Assembly (NCBI GenBank): GCA_963708545.1 | Contig: CAVPUD010000060.1 | Coordinates: forward strand, 7,271-71,270 | Source: Extensimonas sp963708545 | GTDB lineage: Bacteria; Pseudomonadota; Gammaproteobacteria; Burkholderiales; Burkholderiaceae_C | DNA: 64,000 nt | Direction: 5' to 3' | In this document: one piece after another, positions 34,068 through 42,387 of the stretch | Layout of the letters: each line of letters opens with the position of its first letter | How positions within the stretch are numbered: the first letter of the stretch is position 1 | Program-made: the position numbers and the translations under genes | Notes under the pieces: generated by a model | Databases searched by the model: none | The model's input: the letters and a program-made list of their open reading frames with translations, nothing else | Told to the model about the DNA's origin: nothing

Positions 34068-34865
34068 TTATACGCTGCGGTGTAAAACGACTTCGAGCAC
34101 GAAGCGCGAGCCCACGTAAGCCAGCAGCAGCAGCGCGGCGCCCGCATACAGCACACGCACGGCGCTGCGCCCGCGCCAGCCAAAGCGTGCGCGCCCGAGC
34201 AGCAGCACGGCAAAGGTGAGCCAGGACAGCAGCGAGAACACCGTCTTGTGGTCCCAGCGCCAGGCGCGCCCGTACAACTGCTCGCCAAACAGCATGCCCG
34301 CGAGCAGCGTTGCCGTGAGCAGCGCGAAGCCCGCCGCGACGAAGCGAAACATCAGGCGCTCGAGCGTGAGCAGCGGCATGCCACTGTCTGGGTCTTGGCC
34401 CTGGCGGATGCGGCGCTCCGCGCGCGTCATGAGCCAGGCGTGCACCACTGCGGCGGCAAACAGGCCATAGCAGGCGATGCCCAGCGCCAGGTGCAGCGGC
34501 AGCCAGGCGGATGCCGTGGCATGCAGTGGCTGGCCCGGAAACAGCTGTGCGAGCAGCAAGCTCAGCGCCGCCAAGAGCGCCAGCATCCAGCGCGCGCGCA
34601 GTTGCGGGAACAGCTGGCGCTCGATGGCGTACACCGTGAGCGCAAGCCAGGCCGTCATCGACAGCGCCGGCGCAAAGCCAAAGCGCGGCGCCTCGCCCCA
34701 CAGCCCCCAGCCGAGCGCCGCCGCGTGCAGCAGCCAGGCCGGGCGCAAGGCGCGCCGCGTCCAGCCCTCGCGCAGCCGTGCGCCCGCGAGCGCCGGAGCG
34801 GCGTAGGCCAGCGCCGCCGCGAGCGACAGCAGCCAGCCGATCGGAGAGGCACTCGGTAAAATCAT
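34068..34865 (-). CDS. CcsA/HemX-like cytochrome c assembly membrane protein
   Basis: A 265-residue polytopic protein with about eight helices. The tryptophan-rich and histidine-bearing segments (LPLHLALGIACYGLFAAAVVHAWLM; GRAWRWDHKTVFSLLSWL) fit the cytochrome c assembly family (CcsA/CcmC/YpjD type). The gene commonly lies divergent from ffh, as here (127-bp gap). ATG 34865 begins MILPSASPIGWLL. Its stop codon TAA lies in what appears to be the target duplication of element copy C; before that insertion it probably overlapped the next gene's start. Confidence 0.85.
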   Translation of the reverse strand: MILPSASPIGWLLSLAAALAYAAPALAGARLREGWTRRALRPAWLLHAAALGWGLWGEAPRFGFAPALSMTAWLALTVYAIERQLFPQLRARWMLALLAALSLLLAQLFPGQPLHATASAWLPLHLALGIACYGLFAAAVVHAWLMTRAERRIRQGQDPDSGMPLLTLERLMFRFVAAGFALLTATLLAGMLFGEQLYGRAWRWDHKTVFSLLSWLTFAVLLLGRARFGWRGRSAVRVLYAGAALLLLAYVGSRFVLEVVLHRSV

Positions 34866-34992
34866 GGCCCGCAGTTTATCCCGCGGCGATCGTCGAACCC
34901 TCCCGCGTGCAGGGGCCGACCGCCTTTGCAGACGGCCTTGCACCATGCATGCCGCTTTGTGACGCCCAGCCACCCCTCAGCCCTTTACTCTT

Positions 34993-36369
34993 ATGGCCTC
35001 CGCCCTCACTGACAAACTCTCGCGCCTCGTCAAAGAAATGCGCGGCCAGGCCCGCATCACCGAATCCAACGTGCAGGACATGCTGCGCGAAGTGCGCATG
35101 GCCCTGCTCGAAGCCGACGTGGCCCTGCCCGTGGTGCGCGACTTCATTGCGCGCGTCAAGGAAAAGGCGCTGGGGCAGGAGGTGCTGGGCAGCCTCAAGC
35201 CCGGCCAGGCGCTGGTGGGCATCGTGCACCGCGAGCTCGCCGCCACCATGGGCGAGGGCGTGTCCGACCTGAACCTGGCCACGCAGCCGCCTGCCGTGAT
35301 CCTCATGGCCGGCCTGCAAGGCGCGGGCAAGACGACGACCACGGCCAAAATCGCCAAGCACCTGATCGAAAAACGCAAGAAAAAAGTGCTCACCGTCTCG
35401 GGCGACGTGTACCGGCCTGCAGCCATAGAGCAGCTCAAGACCGTGACGCGCCAGGCCGGGGCCGAGTGGTTTCCGAGTTCGCCCGAGCAAAAGCCGCTCG
35501 AGATCGCGCGCGCCGCGCTCGACTACGCCAAAAAGCACTACTTCGACGTGCTGCTGGTCGACACCGCGGGGCGCCTGGCGATCGACGAGGCGCTGATGCA
35601 GGAGATCAAGGAACTGCACGCGGCGCTGCAGCCGGTCGAAACCTTGTTCGTCGTCGATGCCATGCAGGGGCAGGACGCCATCAACACCGCGCGCGCCTTC
35701 AAGGAGGCGCTGCCGCTCACGGGCATCGTGCTCACCAAACTCGACGGCGACGCGCGCGGCGGTGCGGCGCTGTCGGTGCGCCAGATCACGGGCGCGCCGA
35801 TCAAGTTCGCGGGCGTCTCGGAAAAAATCGACGGCCTCGAAGTGTTCGACGCCGAACGCCACGCGGGCCGCGTGCTGGGCATGGGCGACATCGTCGCGCT
35901 GGTCGAGCAGGTCACGGCCAACGTCGATCTGGATGCCGCGCAAAAACTCGCCGCCAAGGTCAAGAGCGGCAATGGGTTCGACCTCAACGACTTCCTCGCG
36001 CAGATTCAGCAGATGAAGCAGATGGGCGGGCTCTCCAGCCTCATGGACAAGCTGCCCACGCAACTGAGCGCGCAGGCGGGCAAGGTCGATATGGGCAAGG
36101 TCGAAAAAGACATACGCCGCAAGGAAGGCATCATCCAGAGCATGACGCCGCTCGAGCGCCGCAAGCCCGACGTCATCAAGGCCTCACGCAAAAAGCGCAT
36201 CGCCCAGGGCGCGGGCGTGCAGGTGCAGGAGGTCAACCGCCTGCTCAAGGAATTTGAGCAGATGCAGGAAATGATGAAAAAAATGAAGGGCGGCGGCCTG
36301 ATGAAGATGATCAAGAAAATGGGCGGTATGAAAGGCCTGGGCGGCGGCATGCCCAAGATGCCGTTCTGA
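34993..36369 (+). CDS. ffh: Signal recognition particle protein Ffh
   Basis: A 458-residue SRP54 GTPase for co-translational membrane targeting. It has an N domain (LSRLVKEMRGQARITESNVQDML), G-domain motifs GLQGAGKTTT (P-loop near residue 107), DTAGR and TKLDGDARGG, and a methionine-rich M domain ending in GGGLMKMIKKMGGMKG that binds SRP RNA and signal peptides. Length is normal. A dispersed repeat lies 8 bp after the stop. Confidence 0.98.
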   Translation: MASALTDKLSRLVKEMRGQARITESNVQDMLREVRMALLEADVALPVVRDFIARVKEKALGQEVLGSLKPGQALVGIVHRELAATMGEGVSDLNLATQPPAVILMAGLQGAGKTTTTAKIAKHLIEKRKKKVLTVSGDVYRPAAIEQLKTVTRQAGAEWFPSSPEQKPLEIARAALDYAKKHYFDVLLVDTAGRLAIDEALMQEIKELHAALQPVETLFVVDAMQGQDAINTARAFKEALPLTGIVLTKLDGDARGGAALSVRQITGAPIKFAGVSEKIDGLEVFDAERHAGRVLGMGDIVALVEQVTANVDLDAAQKLAAKVKSGNGFDLNDFLAQIQQMKQMGGLSSLMDKLPTQLSAQAGKVDMGKVEKDIRRKEGIIQSMTPLERRKPDVIKASRKKRIAQGAGVQVQEVNRLLKEFEQMQEMMKKMKGGGLMKMIKKMGGMKGLGGGMPKMPF

Positions 36370-36377
36370 CGGCTTCT

Positions 36378-36435
36378 GAAATTTCAAGCCATTTTGGCCT
36401 CTAGCGCACATCCAGAAAGCGCTTTCAGCTATTAA
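36378..36435 (+). repeat. Dispersed short repeat, copy 3 (after ffh)
   Basis: AAGCCATTTTGGCCTCTAGC is followed by AAAGCGCTTTCAGCTATTAA. The CCATTTTGGCC and AGCTAT parts correspond to copies 1, 2 and 4. It lies between ffh and the convergent LysE-type gene, and could also contribute a bidirectional transcription-end structure. Confidence 0.5.
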
Positions 36436-36462
36436 TACAGCAGCAAAAGCCGGGTGGAACAC

Positions 36463-37083
36463 TCAGCGCGTGAGCGGCAAGGCCAGCCCCATGGCCGCAA
36501 ACAGGCCGCCGCAGACGCGGTTGAAGCGCCGGCCCATGCGCTCGAGCGCCGGGCGGATCAGGTGCGCAAGCCGCGCGAGCAAAAACTCCACGCAGCACTC
36601 GGTGAGCATGAAGGTGCCGGCCATCACCACGAACTGCAGCCACAGGCTGCGCGCCGGGTCGATGAACTGGGGCAGGAAGGCGCCGTAAAAAAGCAGCGCC
36701 TTGGGGTTGGACACGGCGGCGAACAGCCCTTGGCGAAACAGCTGTGCGCGGCGCGGGGGGCGCAGGAGGTGTGCCTCGTCCGCGGCCTGCAACTGCAGCG
36801 GCGGCGCGCGCCACAGTTGAACCCCTAGCCACACGAGATAAGCCCCGCCCGCCCACTTGAGCACCGTGAGGGCGTGCGACGAGGCCTGCAGCAGCGCGCC
36901 TATGCCCAGCATGGACAGGGCGATCAGCGCGACGAAACCGAGCGCGCCGCCGGCGATCGTGAACAGCGTGCGCCGGTGCCCATGCAGGGCGCCGTGCGTG
37001 AGCGCAAGCAGGCTGTTGGGGCCGGGCGTGAGCGACAGGCCCACGGCGGCAAGCAGATAGATCCACCAGGTATGCCAACTCAT
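36463..37083 (-). CDS. LysE/RhtB family amino-acid exporter
   Basis: A 206-residue membrane protein with five to six helices and the family's first-loop motif LSLTPGPNSLLALTHGALHG, then GGAYLVWLGVQLWR and FLPQFIDPARS. Homologues export amino acids such as homoserine, threonine or leucine; the substrate here is unknown. ATG 37083 begins MSWHTWWIYLL; upstream in-frame codons are not conserved. It is convergent with ffh. Confidence 0.9.
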   Translation of the reverse strand: MSWHTWWIYLLAAVGLSLTPGPNSLLALTHGALHGHRRTLFTIAGGALGFVALIALSMLGIGALLQASSHALTVLKWAGGAYLVWLGVQLWRAPPLQLQAADEAHLLRPPRRAQLFRQGLFAAVSNPKALLFYGAFLPQFIDPARSLWLQFVVMAGTFMLTECCVEFLLARLAHLIRPALERMGRRFNRVCGGLFAAMGLALPLTR

Positions 37084-37219
37084 AGCAAATGGAATGCGGT
37101 CGCTGCAAAGCAAAACCCCGAGTGTGCCGCAGGAGGGGCGGCATCGGGGCGTGCGGGGCGTGCGGGCCGGCACAATCCGTACCTTCTGGGCATTTCCCCC
37201 ACTCCCGACCGCCCCTGAC

Positions 37220-37654
37220 ATGGCCCGATTCGAAGCGCGCTCCTTCCTTTTTTACATGCTGGCGGCCCTGGCGCTGCCGGGGCTGTCGTACCGCGCTTAC
37301 GGTTGGCGTGGCGTGGCCATCGCCGCGGCCGCCGTCGTGATGTGGCTGCTGCTGCACTTCACGCGCCTCATGACCGTGTTGCGGCGCGCGGCAGAGCGCC
37401 CCGTGGGCTACGTGGACAGCGCCGTGATGCTGCATGCGCGCCTGCGCCCGGGCCTGGCGCTGCTCGACGTGCTCGCGCTCGCGCGTGCGCTCGGCGCCAG
37501 GCAATCCGCCGACGGCGCGGAGCCCGAGGTCTTTCGCTGGACGGATGCGGCGGGCGCGTACGTCGAAGCGCATTTCCGTGCGGGCCGGCTCGTGCAGTGG
37601 CAGCTCGTGCGCGCGCCCGAGTCTGCAGTGCATGAGGCCGGCGCCGTAAAATGA
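37220..37654 (+). CDS. Conserved hypothetical membrane protein upstream of ilvE
   Basis: A 144-residue protein with two hydrophobic helices in residues about 8-45 (FLFYMLAALALPGLSYRAYG; GVAIAAAAVVMWLLLHF), followed by a soluble tail that ends FRAGRLVQWQLVR. I do not recognise a family. It precedes ilvE with a hairpin terminator in between. ATG 37220 places the first helix near the N-terminus; longer in-frame starts run into the LysE gene's promoter region. Confidence 0.7.
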   Translation: MARFEARSFLFYMLAALALPGLSYRAYGWRGVAIAAAAVVMWLLLHFTRLMTVLRRAAERPVGYVDSAVMLHARLRPGLALLDVLALARALGARQSADGAEPEVFRWTDAAGAYVEAHFRAGRLVQWQLVRAPESAVHEAGAVK

Positions 37655-37662
37655 AATTTTGC

Positions 37663-37690
37663 CCAAGCAGCCACGCCTGCTTGGTTTCTC
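37663..37690 (+). terminator. Hairpin terminator or attenuator between hypothetical gene and ilvE
   Basis: CCAAGCAG-CCACGC-CTGCTTGG forms a perfect 8-bp stem with a 6-base loop, followed by TTTCTCTTT. It ends transcription of the upstream gene or, being only 26 bp before the ilvE start, may act as an attenuator in the ilvE leader. Confidence 0.65.
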
Positions 37691-37716
37691 TTTACTGACA
37701 CACCAAAGGAGGTTCC

Positions 37717-38655
37717 ATGAGCCCCGTAGTTCCCTCGATGGCCGACCGTGACGGCAAAATCTGGATGGACGGCCAGATGGTCGATTGGCGCGACGCCAAA
37801 GTCCACGTACTGACGCACACGCTGCACTACGGCTGCGGTGCCTTCGAAGGGGTGCGGGCCTACCACACCGTGAATGGCACGGCGATTTTCCGCTTACAAG
37901 AACACACCGAGCGCCTGTTCAATAGCGCCAAAATCTTGCGCATGAAGATTCCCTTCAGCCAGGAGCAGGTCAACGAGGCGCAGCGTGCCGTGGTGCGCGA
38001 AAACAAGCTCGACGCTTGTTACCTGCGCCCGCTGGTGTGGATAGGCGACAAAAAGCTCGGCGTCTCGCCCAAGGGCAACACCATCCACGTCATGGTTGCG
38101 GCCTGGGCCTGGGGTGCCTACCTCGGTGAAGACGGCATCACCAAAGGCATACGCGTCAAGACCAGCAGCTACACGCGCCACCACGTCAACATCACCATGA
38201 CGCAGGCCAAGTCGGTGAGCAATTACACCAACTCCATCCTCGCCAACATGGAGGCCACGGATGACGGCTACGACGAGGCGCTGCTGCTCGACGCAGCGGG
38301 CTTCGTCTCCGAAGGCTCGGGCGAGAACGTGTTCATCGTGAAGAACGGTGTGGTCTATACGCCCGACCTCTCGGCCGGCTCGCTCAACGGCGTCACGCGC
38401 AACACCGTGCTGCACATCTGCAAGGACCTTGGTATCGACGTGGTGCAAAAACGCATCACGCGTGACGAGGTGTATATCTCGGATGAGGCCTTCTTTTCGG
38501 GCACTGCGGCCGAGATCACGCCGATCCGCGAGCTCGACCGCATCGAAATCGGCAGCGGCCAGCGCGGCCCGGTCACCGAGAATATCCAGAATGCGTTCTT
38601 CGACATCGTGAACGGACGCAACCCCAAATACGCCCACTGGCTGACCAAGGTGTGA
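37717..38655 (+). CDS. ilvE: Branched-chain amino-acid aminotransferase
   Basis: A 312-residue fold-type IV PLP enzyme that makes Val, Leu and Ile from their keto acids. It has DGQMVDWRDAKVHVLTHTLHYGCGAFEGVRAY near the N-terminus and the PLP lysine in RHHVNITMTQAKSVSNYTNSILA-type context. It also has EGSGENVFIVKNGVVYTP and the C-terminal SDEAFFSGTAAEITPI. AAAGGAGG stands 5 bases before ATG 37717, an excellent ribosome-binding site. A small zinc-finger gene follows directly. Confidence 0.96.
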   Translation: MSPVVPSMADRDGKIWMDGQMVDWRDAKVHVLTHTLHYGCGAFEGVRAYHTVNGTAIFRLQEHTERLFNSAKILRMKIPFSQEQVNEAQRAVVRENKLDACYLRPLVWIGDKKLGVSPKGNTIHVMVAAWAWGAYLGEDGITKGIRVKTSSYTRHHVNITMTQAKSVSNYTNSILANMEATDDGYDEALLLDAAGFVSEGSGENVFIVKNGVVYTPDLSAGSLNGVTRNTVLHICKDLGIDVVQKRITRDEVYISDEAFFSGTAAEITPIRELDRIEIGSGQRGPVTENIQNAFFDIVNGRNPKYAHWLTKV

Positions 38656-38657
38656 GC

Positions 38658-38864
38658 ATGTCGCAAGCCGTCGTCGAATTGCAGGCCAAAGACCTGAGCG
38701 CCCAAGGCGAGGTGTATTGCCCCCACCCCAAGGCGGGCATGCAGCTGTGGAGCGGCCACCCGCGCGTGTACCTCGACGTGGCGCACACGGGCGAGGCCAA
38801 GTGCCCTTATTGCGGCACGGTGTACCGCCTCAAGGCGGGCGAGAAAGTCGCGCACGGGCATTGA
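38658..38864 (+). CDS. Zinc-finger (CHCC) domain protein
   Basis: A 68-residue protein with the zf-CHCC pattern: YCPHPKAGMQLWSGHPRVYLD then AKCPYCGTVYRL. This fold is related to the NDUFS6/NuoS accessory subunit family of complex I in mitochondria; in bacteria the small free-standing protein has no firm role. ATG 38658 follows the ilvE stop by two bases, so the two are co-translated. Confidence 0.85.
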   Translation: MSQAVVELQAKDLSAQGEVYCPHPKAGMQLWSGHPRVYLDVAHTGEAKCPYCGTVYRLKAGEKVAHGH

Positions 38865-38932
38865 GCCCGTTGCGCCTTTGCACTGCCCAGGCCGTAGCCG
38901 TATCACTCACTCCCCTACTGCCCTGACATTGG

Positions 38933-40261
38933 ATGGTTTTTTTTCGCTCAACTTTGCCGGGAGCAGTGCAGCAGCGTGTTTTGGACTTGGCCGCATTTTT
39001 GGTGCTTGCGCCTGCGCTGTGGCTGCCTTCGGGCTATTCCATCGGTGCGATCTTGTTGGTGATCCTGGGTCTGTGGCGCTGGCCGGCAGTGCTGCGCGGT
39101 CGGATCGCTCCGAATGCGCCCCTGCGGGCCTGGGCGCTGGCGGTTCTGGCCATGGGACTGGTGTGGTCCATGTACCTCATGGAGGGCGGCCGGCTCATGA
39201 CCAACACTTTGGGGCTGGATCGCAGCAGCAAATACTTTCTGGTGCTGCTGGCGCTGCCAGCCGTGTGGGCGCAGCGGCCGGCGGGCAGTGCCTTGCGCTG
39301 GGGCTGCTGGGTGGGCGCAACGGGCGCTGGCTTGCTCGCCGGCTGGCAGGTGTTGGTGCAGCACCTCGACCGCGCCGAGGGCCACACCAACGCCATACAG
39401 TTCGGCAATCTGGCCCTGTTGCTCGCGCTGTGGAGCAGTATCTGGGCCGTGCAGGCAAGCCGCCTGCACGAACGCCTGCTTGGCAGCCTAGCTGCAGTGC
39501 TGGGCCTTGCGGCCAGCGTGCTCTCGGGCAGCCGGGGCGGGTGGGTGACGCTGCCCGTGCTGCTGCTGGTGCTCGTATGGTTCGCCCGCCCGTCAGCGAA
39601 GGGCACCAGGGGCCACCGGGGGTTGCGCGCGCTGGGGGCGGCGCTGCTTGCTTGCCTGTTGCTGGCGAGCCTACCTCCTGTGCAGCAGCGTGCGCACGAG
39701 GCTGCGCAAGAACTGCTGCAGCAGCCCGAGCCCGAAAAGTCCAACACGGCAACCGGTTCCCGGCTCGCTTTCTGGATGCATGCATGGCGGCTGGGCATGG
39801 CGCATCCTTGGCTGGGCGCGGGCCAACTGGGCTATGAGCAAAGCCAGCTTGCGGCCGTCGCGCGCCAGGAGATGCCTTCGATGTCCGTGCACTTCAACCA
39901 TGCGCATAACGAATGGCTGGACATGTTCGCCAAGCGCGGCCTGCTTGGAGTCACCGCTCTGGCGCTGTTCTACGCCGTGCCCGGCCTCCTGTGTTGGCGC
40001 CGGTTGCGCCGCACGGGGCGCGAACGTCTTGAAAATGCCCATGCTGCAGCCCATGGGTCCGCCATCGACGGCGAGCGCCATGCCGCCGCCCTGTGTGGCC
40101 TGGTCACGGTGCTCGGCTACCTGGGCTTTGGCATGACGCAGGTCATGTTTGCCCACAACAACGGCAACCTGATGTACCTGCTGCCCATCACTTTGTGGCT
40201 GGCCGTCTGCTGGCCCGTTGCCGGCGCGCCTCGCGCCTTTCGGACTTCCATGCCACGATGA
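38933..40261 (+). CDS. O-antigen ligase/polymerase-like membrane protein (Wzy_C)
   Basis: A 442-residue polytopic inner-membrane protein with about 10-12 helices. Family signs are a periplasmic region with LGLDRSSKYF, and the Wzy_C motif around SGSRGGWVTLPVLLL followed by the conserved NHAHNEWLDMFAKRGLLGV. WaaL-type ligases join O-antigen to lipid A-core; related proteins polymerise or transfer glycans to protein. The stop overlaps the glycosyltransferase start (ATGA), so the two form one translational unit devoted to surface glycan assembly. Confidence 0.85.
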   Translation: MVFFRSTLPGAVQQRVLDLAAFLVLAPALWLPSGYSIGAILLVILGLWRWPAVLRGRIAPNAPLRAWALAVLAMGLVWSMYLMEGGRLMTNTLGLDRSSKYFLVLLALPAVWAQRPAGSALRWGCWVGATGAGLLAGWQVLVQHLDRAEGHTNAIQFGNLALLLALWSSIWAVQASRLHERLLGSLAAVLGLAASVLSGSRGGWVTLPVLLLVLVWFARPSAKGTRGHRGLRALGAALLACLLLASLPPVQQRAHEAAQELLQQPEPEKSNTATGSRLAFWMHAWRLGMAHPWLGAGQLGYEQSQLAAVARQEMPSMSVHFNHAHNEWLDMFAKRGLLGVTALALFYAVPGLLCWRRLRRTGRERLENAHAAAHGSAIDGERHAAALCGLVTVLGYLGFGMTQVMFAHNNGNLMYLLPITLWLAVCWPVAGAPRAFRTSMPR

Positions 40262-41397
40262 AACACTCCCTGCCCAGCGATTTCCCCGCAGCGTCCCGCC
40301 CGTTGCGCGTGCTGCACTTCGTCTCGGGCGGTTTTTCGGGGGCGACGCAGGTGGCCATAGACCTGTGCGGCGAGTACCCGGGCCAGGAAACGCTGCTCGT
40401 GCTGCGCCGGCGCGCGTCCATAGACCCGACCGAACGTGTGGCAGCGCTGCGCGCCAAAGGGCTGCAGGTCGAGGTGGTGCCGCGCTGGGCGCACATCGTC
40501 ACCATTTTGGCGCTGGCGCGCCTGTGCCGCCAGTGGCAGCCGGACGTGCTCGTGGCGCATGGTTTCAGCGAGCACCTGTGGGGCCGTTACGCGGGCTTGC
40601 TCGCCGGCGTGCCTCAGCTCATCCACGTGGAGCACAACGTGCGCGAGCGCTACCGCCTGGGGCGGCTGCGCCAGTCGCTGTGGCTGGCGCAGCGCACCGC
40701 CTGCATCGTGGGCGTTTCGCAGGCCGTGCGCGATGAACTGGTGCGCCTGGGCCACCCAGCAGAGCGCTGCGTCGCAATCCTCAACGGCATCGACCTGAAC
40801 CGCTTTCCGCCCGGCCTGCCATGGGCGCAGCGCGAGGACGCGATCGTCATGCCGGCGCGCTTTGCGCAGCAAAAAGACCACACCACCTTGATCCGCGCCA
40901 CCGCGCTGCTGGCACAAAAGGGCCTGCGTCCCACGGTGTACCTGGCCGGCGAGGGCAAGGCGAGCTGGCGCAGCAAGGCGCAGGCCCTCGCGCGCGCGCT
41001 GGGGGTGGATGCGCAGGTGCGCTTTCTGGGCCATGTGGCCGACTTGCCTGCGCTGCTGGCGCGGGTCAAGCTGTGCGTGCTCTCCACCCATTACGAGGGC
41101 TTGGGGCTGGGTTTGATCGAGGGCATGGCATCGGGCTGCTGCGGCATAGGCTCGGACGTGGAGGGCGTGCGCGAAGTGCTCACGCACGGCGAAACAGGCT
41201 TTCTCGTGCCGCATGCCGACGCGCAGGCGCTGGCGCAGACGCTGTACGCAGCGCTGCGTGACAACGAGGGCACGGCGCGCATCGCCGCCGCCGGCCAGGC
41301 CCACGCGCGCGCCACGTTCGATCGCCAGCGCATGCGCCAGCAGTACCTGGACCTGTTCATTCGCGTGGGCAAAGGGCAGGGCGCGCCGGCGGCTTGA
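40258..41397 (+). CDS. Glycosyltransferase family 4
   Basis: A 379-residue GT-B fold transferase. The N-terminal acceptor domain starts LRVLHFVSGGFSGATQVAIDL. The donor domain has MPARFAQQKDHTTLIRATALL, and the C-terminal motif THYEGLGLGLIEGMASG matches the GT4 E-x7-E nucleotide-sugar signature. The sugar donor is unknown. ATG 40258 overlaps the ligase stop. With the ligase it probably extends the LPS core or another surface glycan. Confidence 0.9.
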   Translation: MKHSLPSDFPAASRPLRVLHFVSGGFSGATQVAIDLCGEYPGQETLLVLRRRASIDPTERVAALRAKGLQVEVVPRWAHIVTILALARLCRQWQPDVLVAHGFSEHLWGRYAGLLAGVPQLIHVEHNVRERYRLGRLRQSLWLAQRTACIVGVSQAVRDELVRLGHPAERCVAILNGIDLNRFPPGLPWAQREDAIVMPARFAQQKDHTTLIRATALLAQKGLRPTVYLAGEGKASWRSKAQALARALGVDAQVRFLGHVADLPALLARVKLCVLSTHYEGLGLGLIEGMASGCCGIGSDVEGVREVLTHGETGFLVPHADAQALAQTLYAALRDNEGTARIAAAGQAHARATFDRQRMRQQYLDLFIRVGKGQGAPAA

Positions 41398-41412
41398 CTC
41401 TGCGCGCCCCGC

Positions 41413-42387
41413 TCAGGTACCCGTGGTGGCCCGCTGCCAGACGCTGCCTGGCGCGGCGCCGCCGTGGCCTTGCAGCAGCTTGGCAAAGTGCCGCCGCTCG
41501 CCGCCGCGCAGCTTGATCAAGGGGGCAGGATGCGGCTCTGCGGGCACCAGGCACAGCCGCGGGTAGAGCAAATACCACTTCCACCACACGGCCTGCTGGT
41601 AGAAAAACGCCGTGTCCTCGGCACGCAGCAAAGCCAGCCGAAAGCCGTTGGGGCGGCGCAGCACCTGTTGCGCTGCGACGTGGATGAGCAAATAGGCCGG
41701 GTCGGTGATGCCCTGCAGCACCTGGCTGCCCCCGGCCTGCGCCTGCAAGGCCTGCAAATAGCGCTGCTCGCCCTCTTCGATCAGCGCGCGGTGGAATTCC
41801 TGCTGCCACGCGGTCATGAAGGGCGCCCCCGCTGGTGCACCGAAGGCCCAGCTTTCGATGATGGGGTAGCGCAAGTCCGTGGTGTAGCCGTCGATGTAAA
41901 AGCCGACGAATTCCGCGCCCTGGGTCTGGCGCAGGCCATCGAGCCAGGCGAGCGACTGCGTGAGCAAAGTGCTCGCGTCCAGCCAATAGCCGCCGAATTT
42001 GTGCACCACATAAAGCCGCAGCCAGTCCGCCTGCTTGGCGGCAGGCAGCGCCGCAAACGCGGGCGGCAAGTCCCCCGCGGCAACCACGTCGCCCAGCGTG
42101 TGCGCGTGGATCACCTGCACGTCCAGGCCTGGGCAATGGCGCCGCCAGTTCGCTATGCACTGCTGCACCACGGGGTCGAGCGTGGCGCAGTGCCAGTAGG
42201 TCCAGATGCGAGCCGGGATGGGTGTCCGGGTGTTTGCAGTGGCGGCGGGCGCCACGGGCTGTGCCGGCGTGCCCGTAAACACCTGGACACGCGGCGTTCC
42301 GGGATAGGAAAGAGTGTCGCGTGGCTTGCGCGAACTCAGCCATTGGTAGGCTAGGCGAAAAACGCCCGGCGGTAGTTGCAGGTGCAT
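41413..42387 (-). CDS. Capsular polysaccharide synthesis-type (Caps_synth/GT32-like) glycosyltransferase
   Basis: A 324-residue cytoplasmic GT-A-like transferase. It contains RIWTYWHCATLDPVVQQCIANWR and the DXD-like metal site in FGGYWLDASTLLTQSLAWLD, both characteristic of the Caps_synth and OCH1/GT32-related families. The acceptor is unknown. ATG 42387 begins MHLQLPPGVFRLAYQW; ATG 42414 would add nine residues. It is convergent with the GT4 gene (15-bp gap). Element copy D lies about 100 bp upstream of its start. Confidence 0.8.
   Translation of the reverse strand: MHLQLPPGVFRLAYQWLSSRKPRDTLSYPGTPRVQVFTGTPAQPVAPAATANTRTPIPARIWTYWHCATLDPVVQQCIANWRRHCPGLDVQVIHAHTLGDVVAAGDLPPAFAALPAAKQADWLRLYVVHKFGGYWLDASTLLTQSLAWLDGLRQTQGAEFVGFYIDGYTTDLRYPIIESWAFGAPAGAPFMTAWQQEFHRALIEEGEQRYLQALQAQAGGSQVLQGITDPAYLLIHVAAQQVLRRPNGFRLALLRAEDTAFFYQQAVWWKWYLLYPRLCLVPAEPHPAPLIKLRGGERRHFAKLLQGHGGAAPGSVWQRATTGT

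Noticed and set aside
36378..36435. Possible strong terminator after ffh
   Set aside because: No GC stem with a T-run; the stretch is better explained as a dispersed repeat copy.
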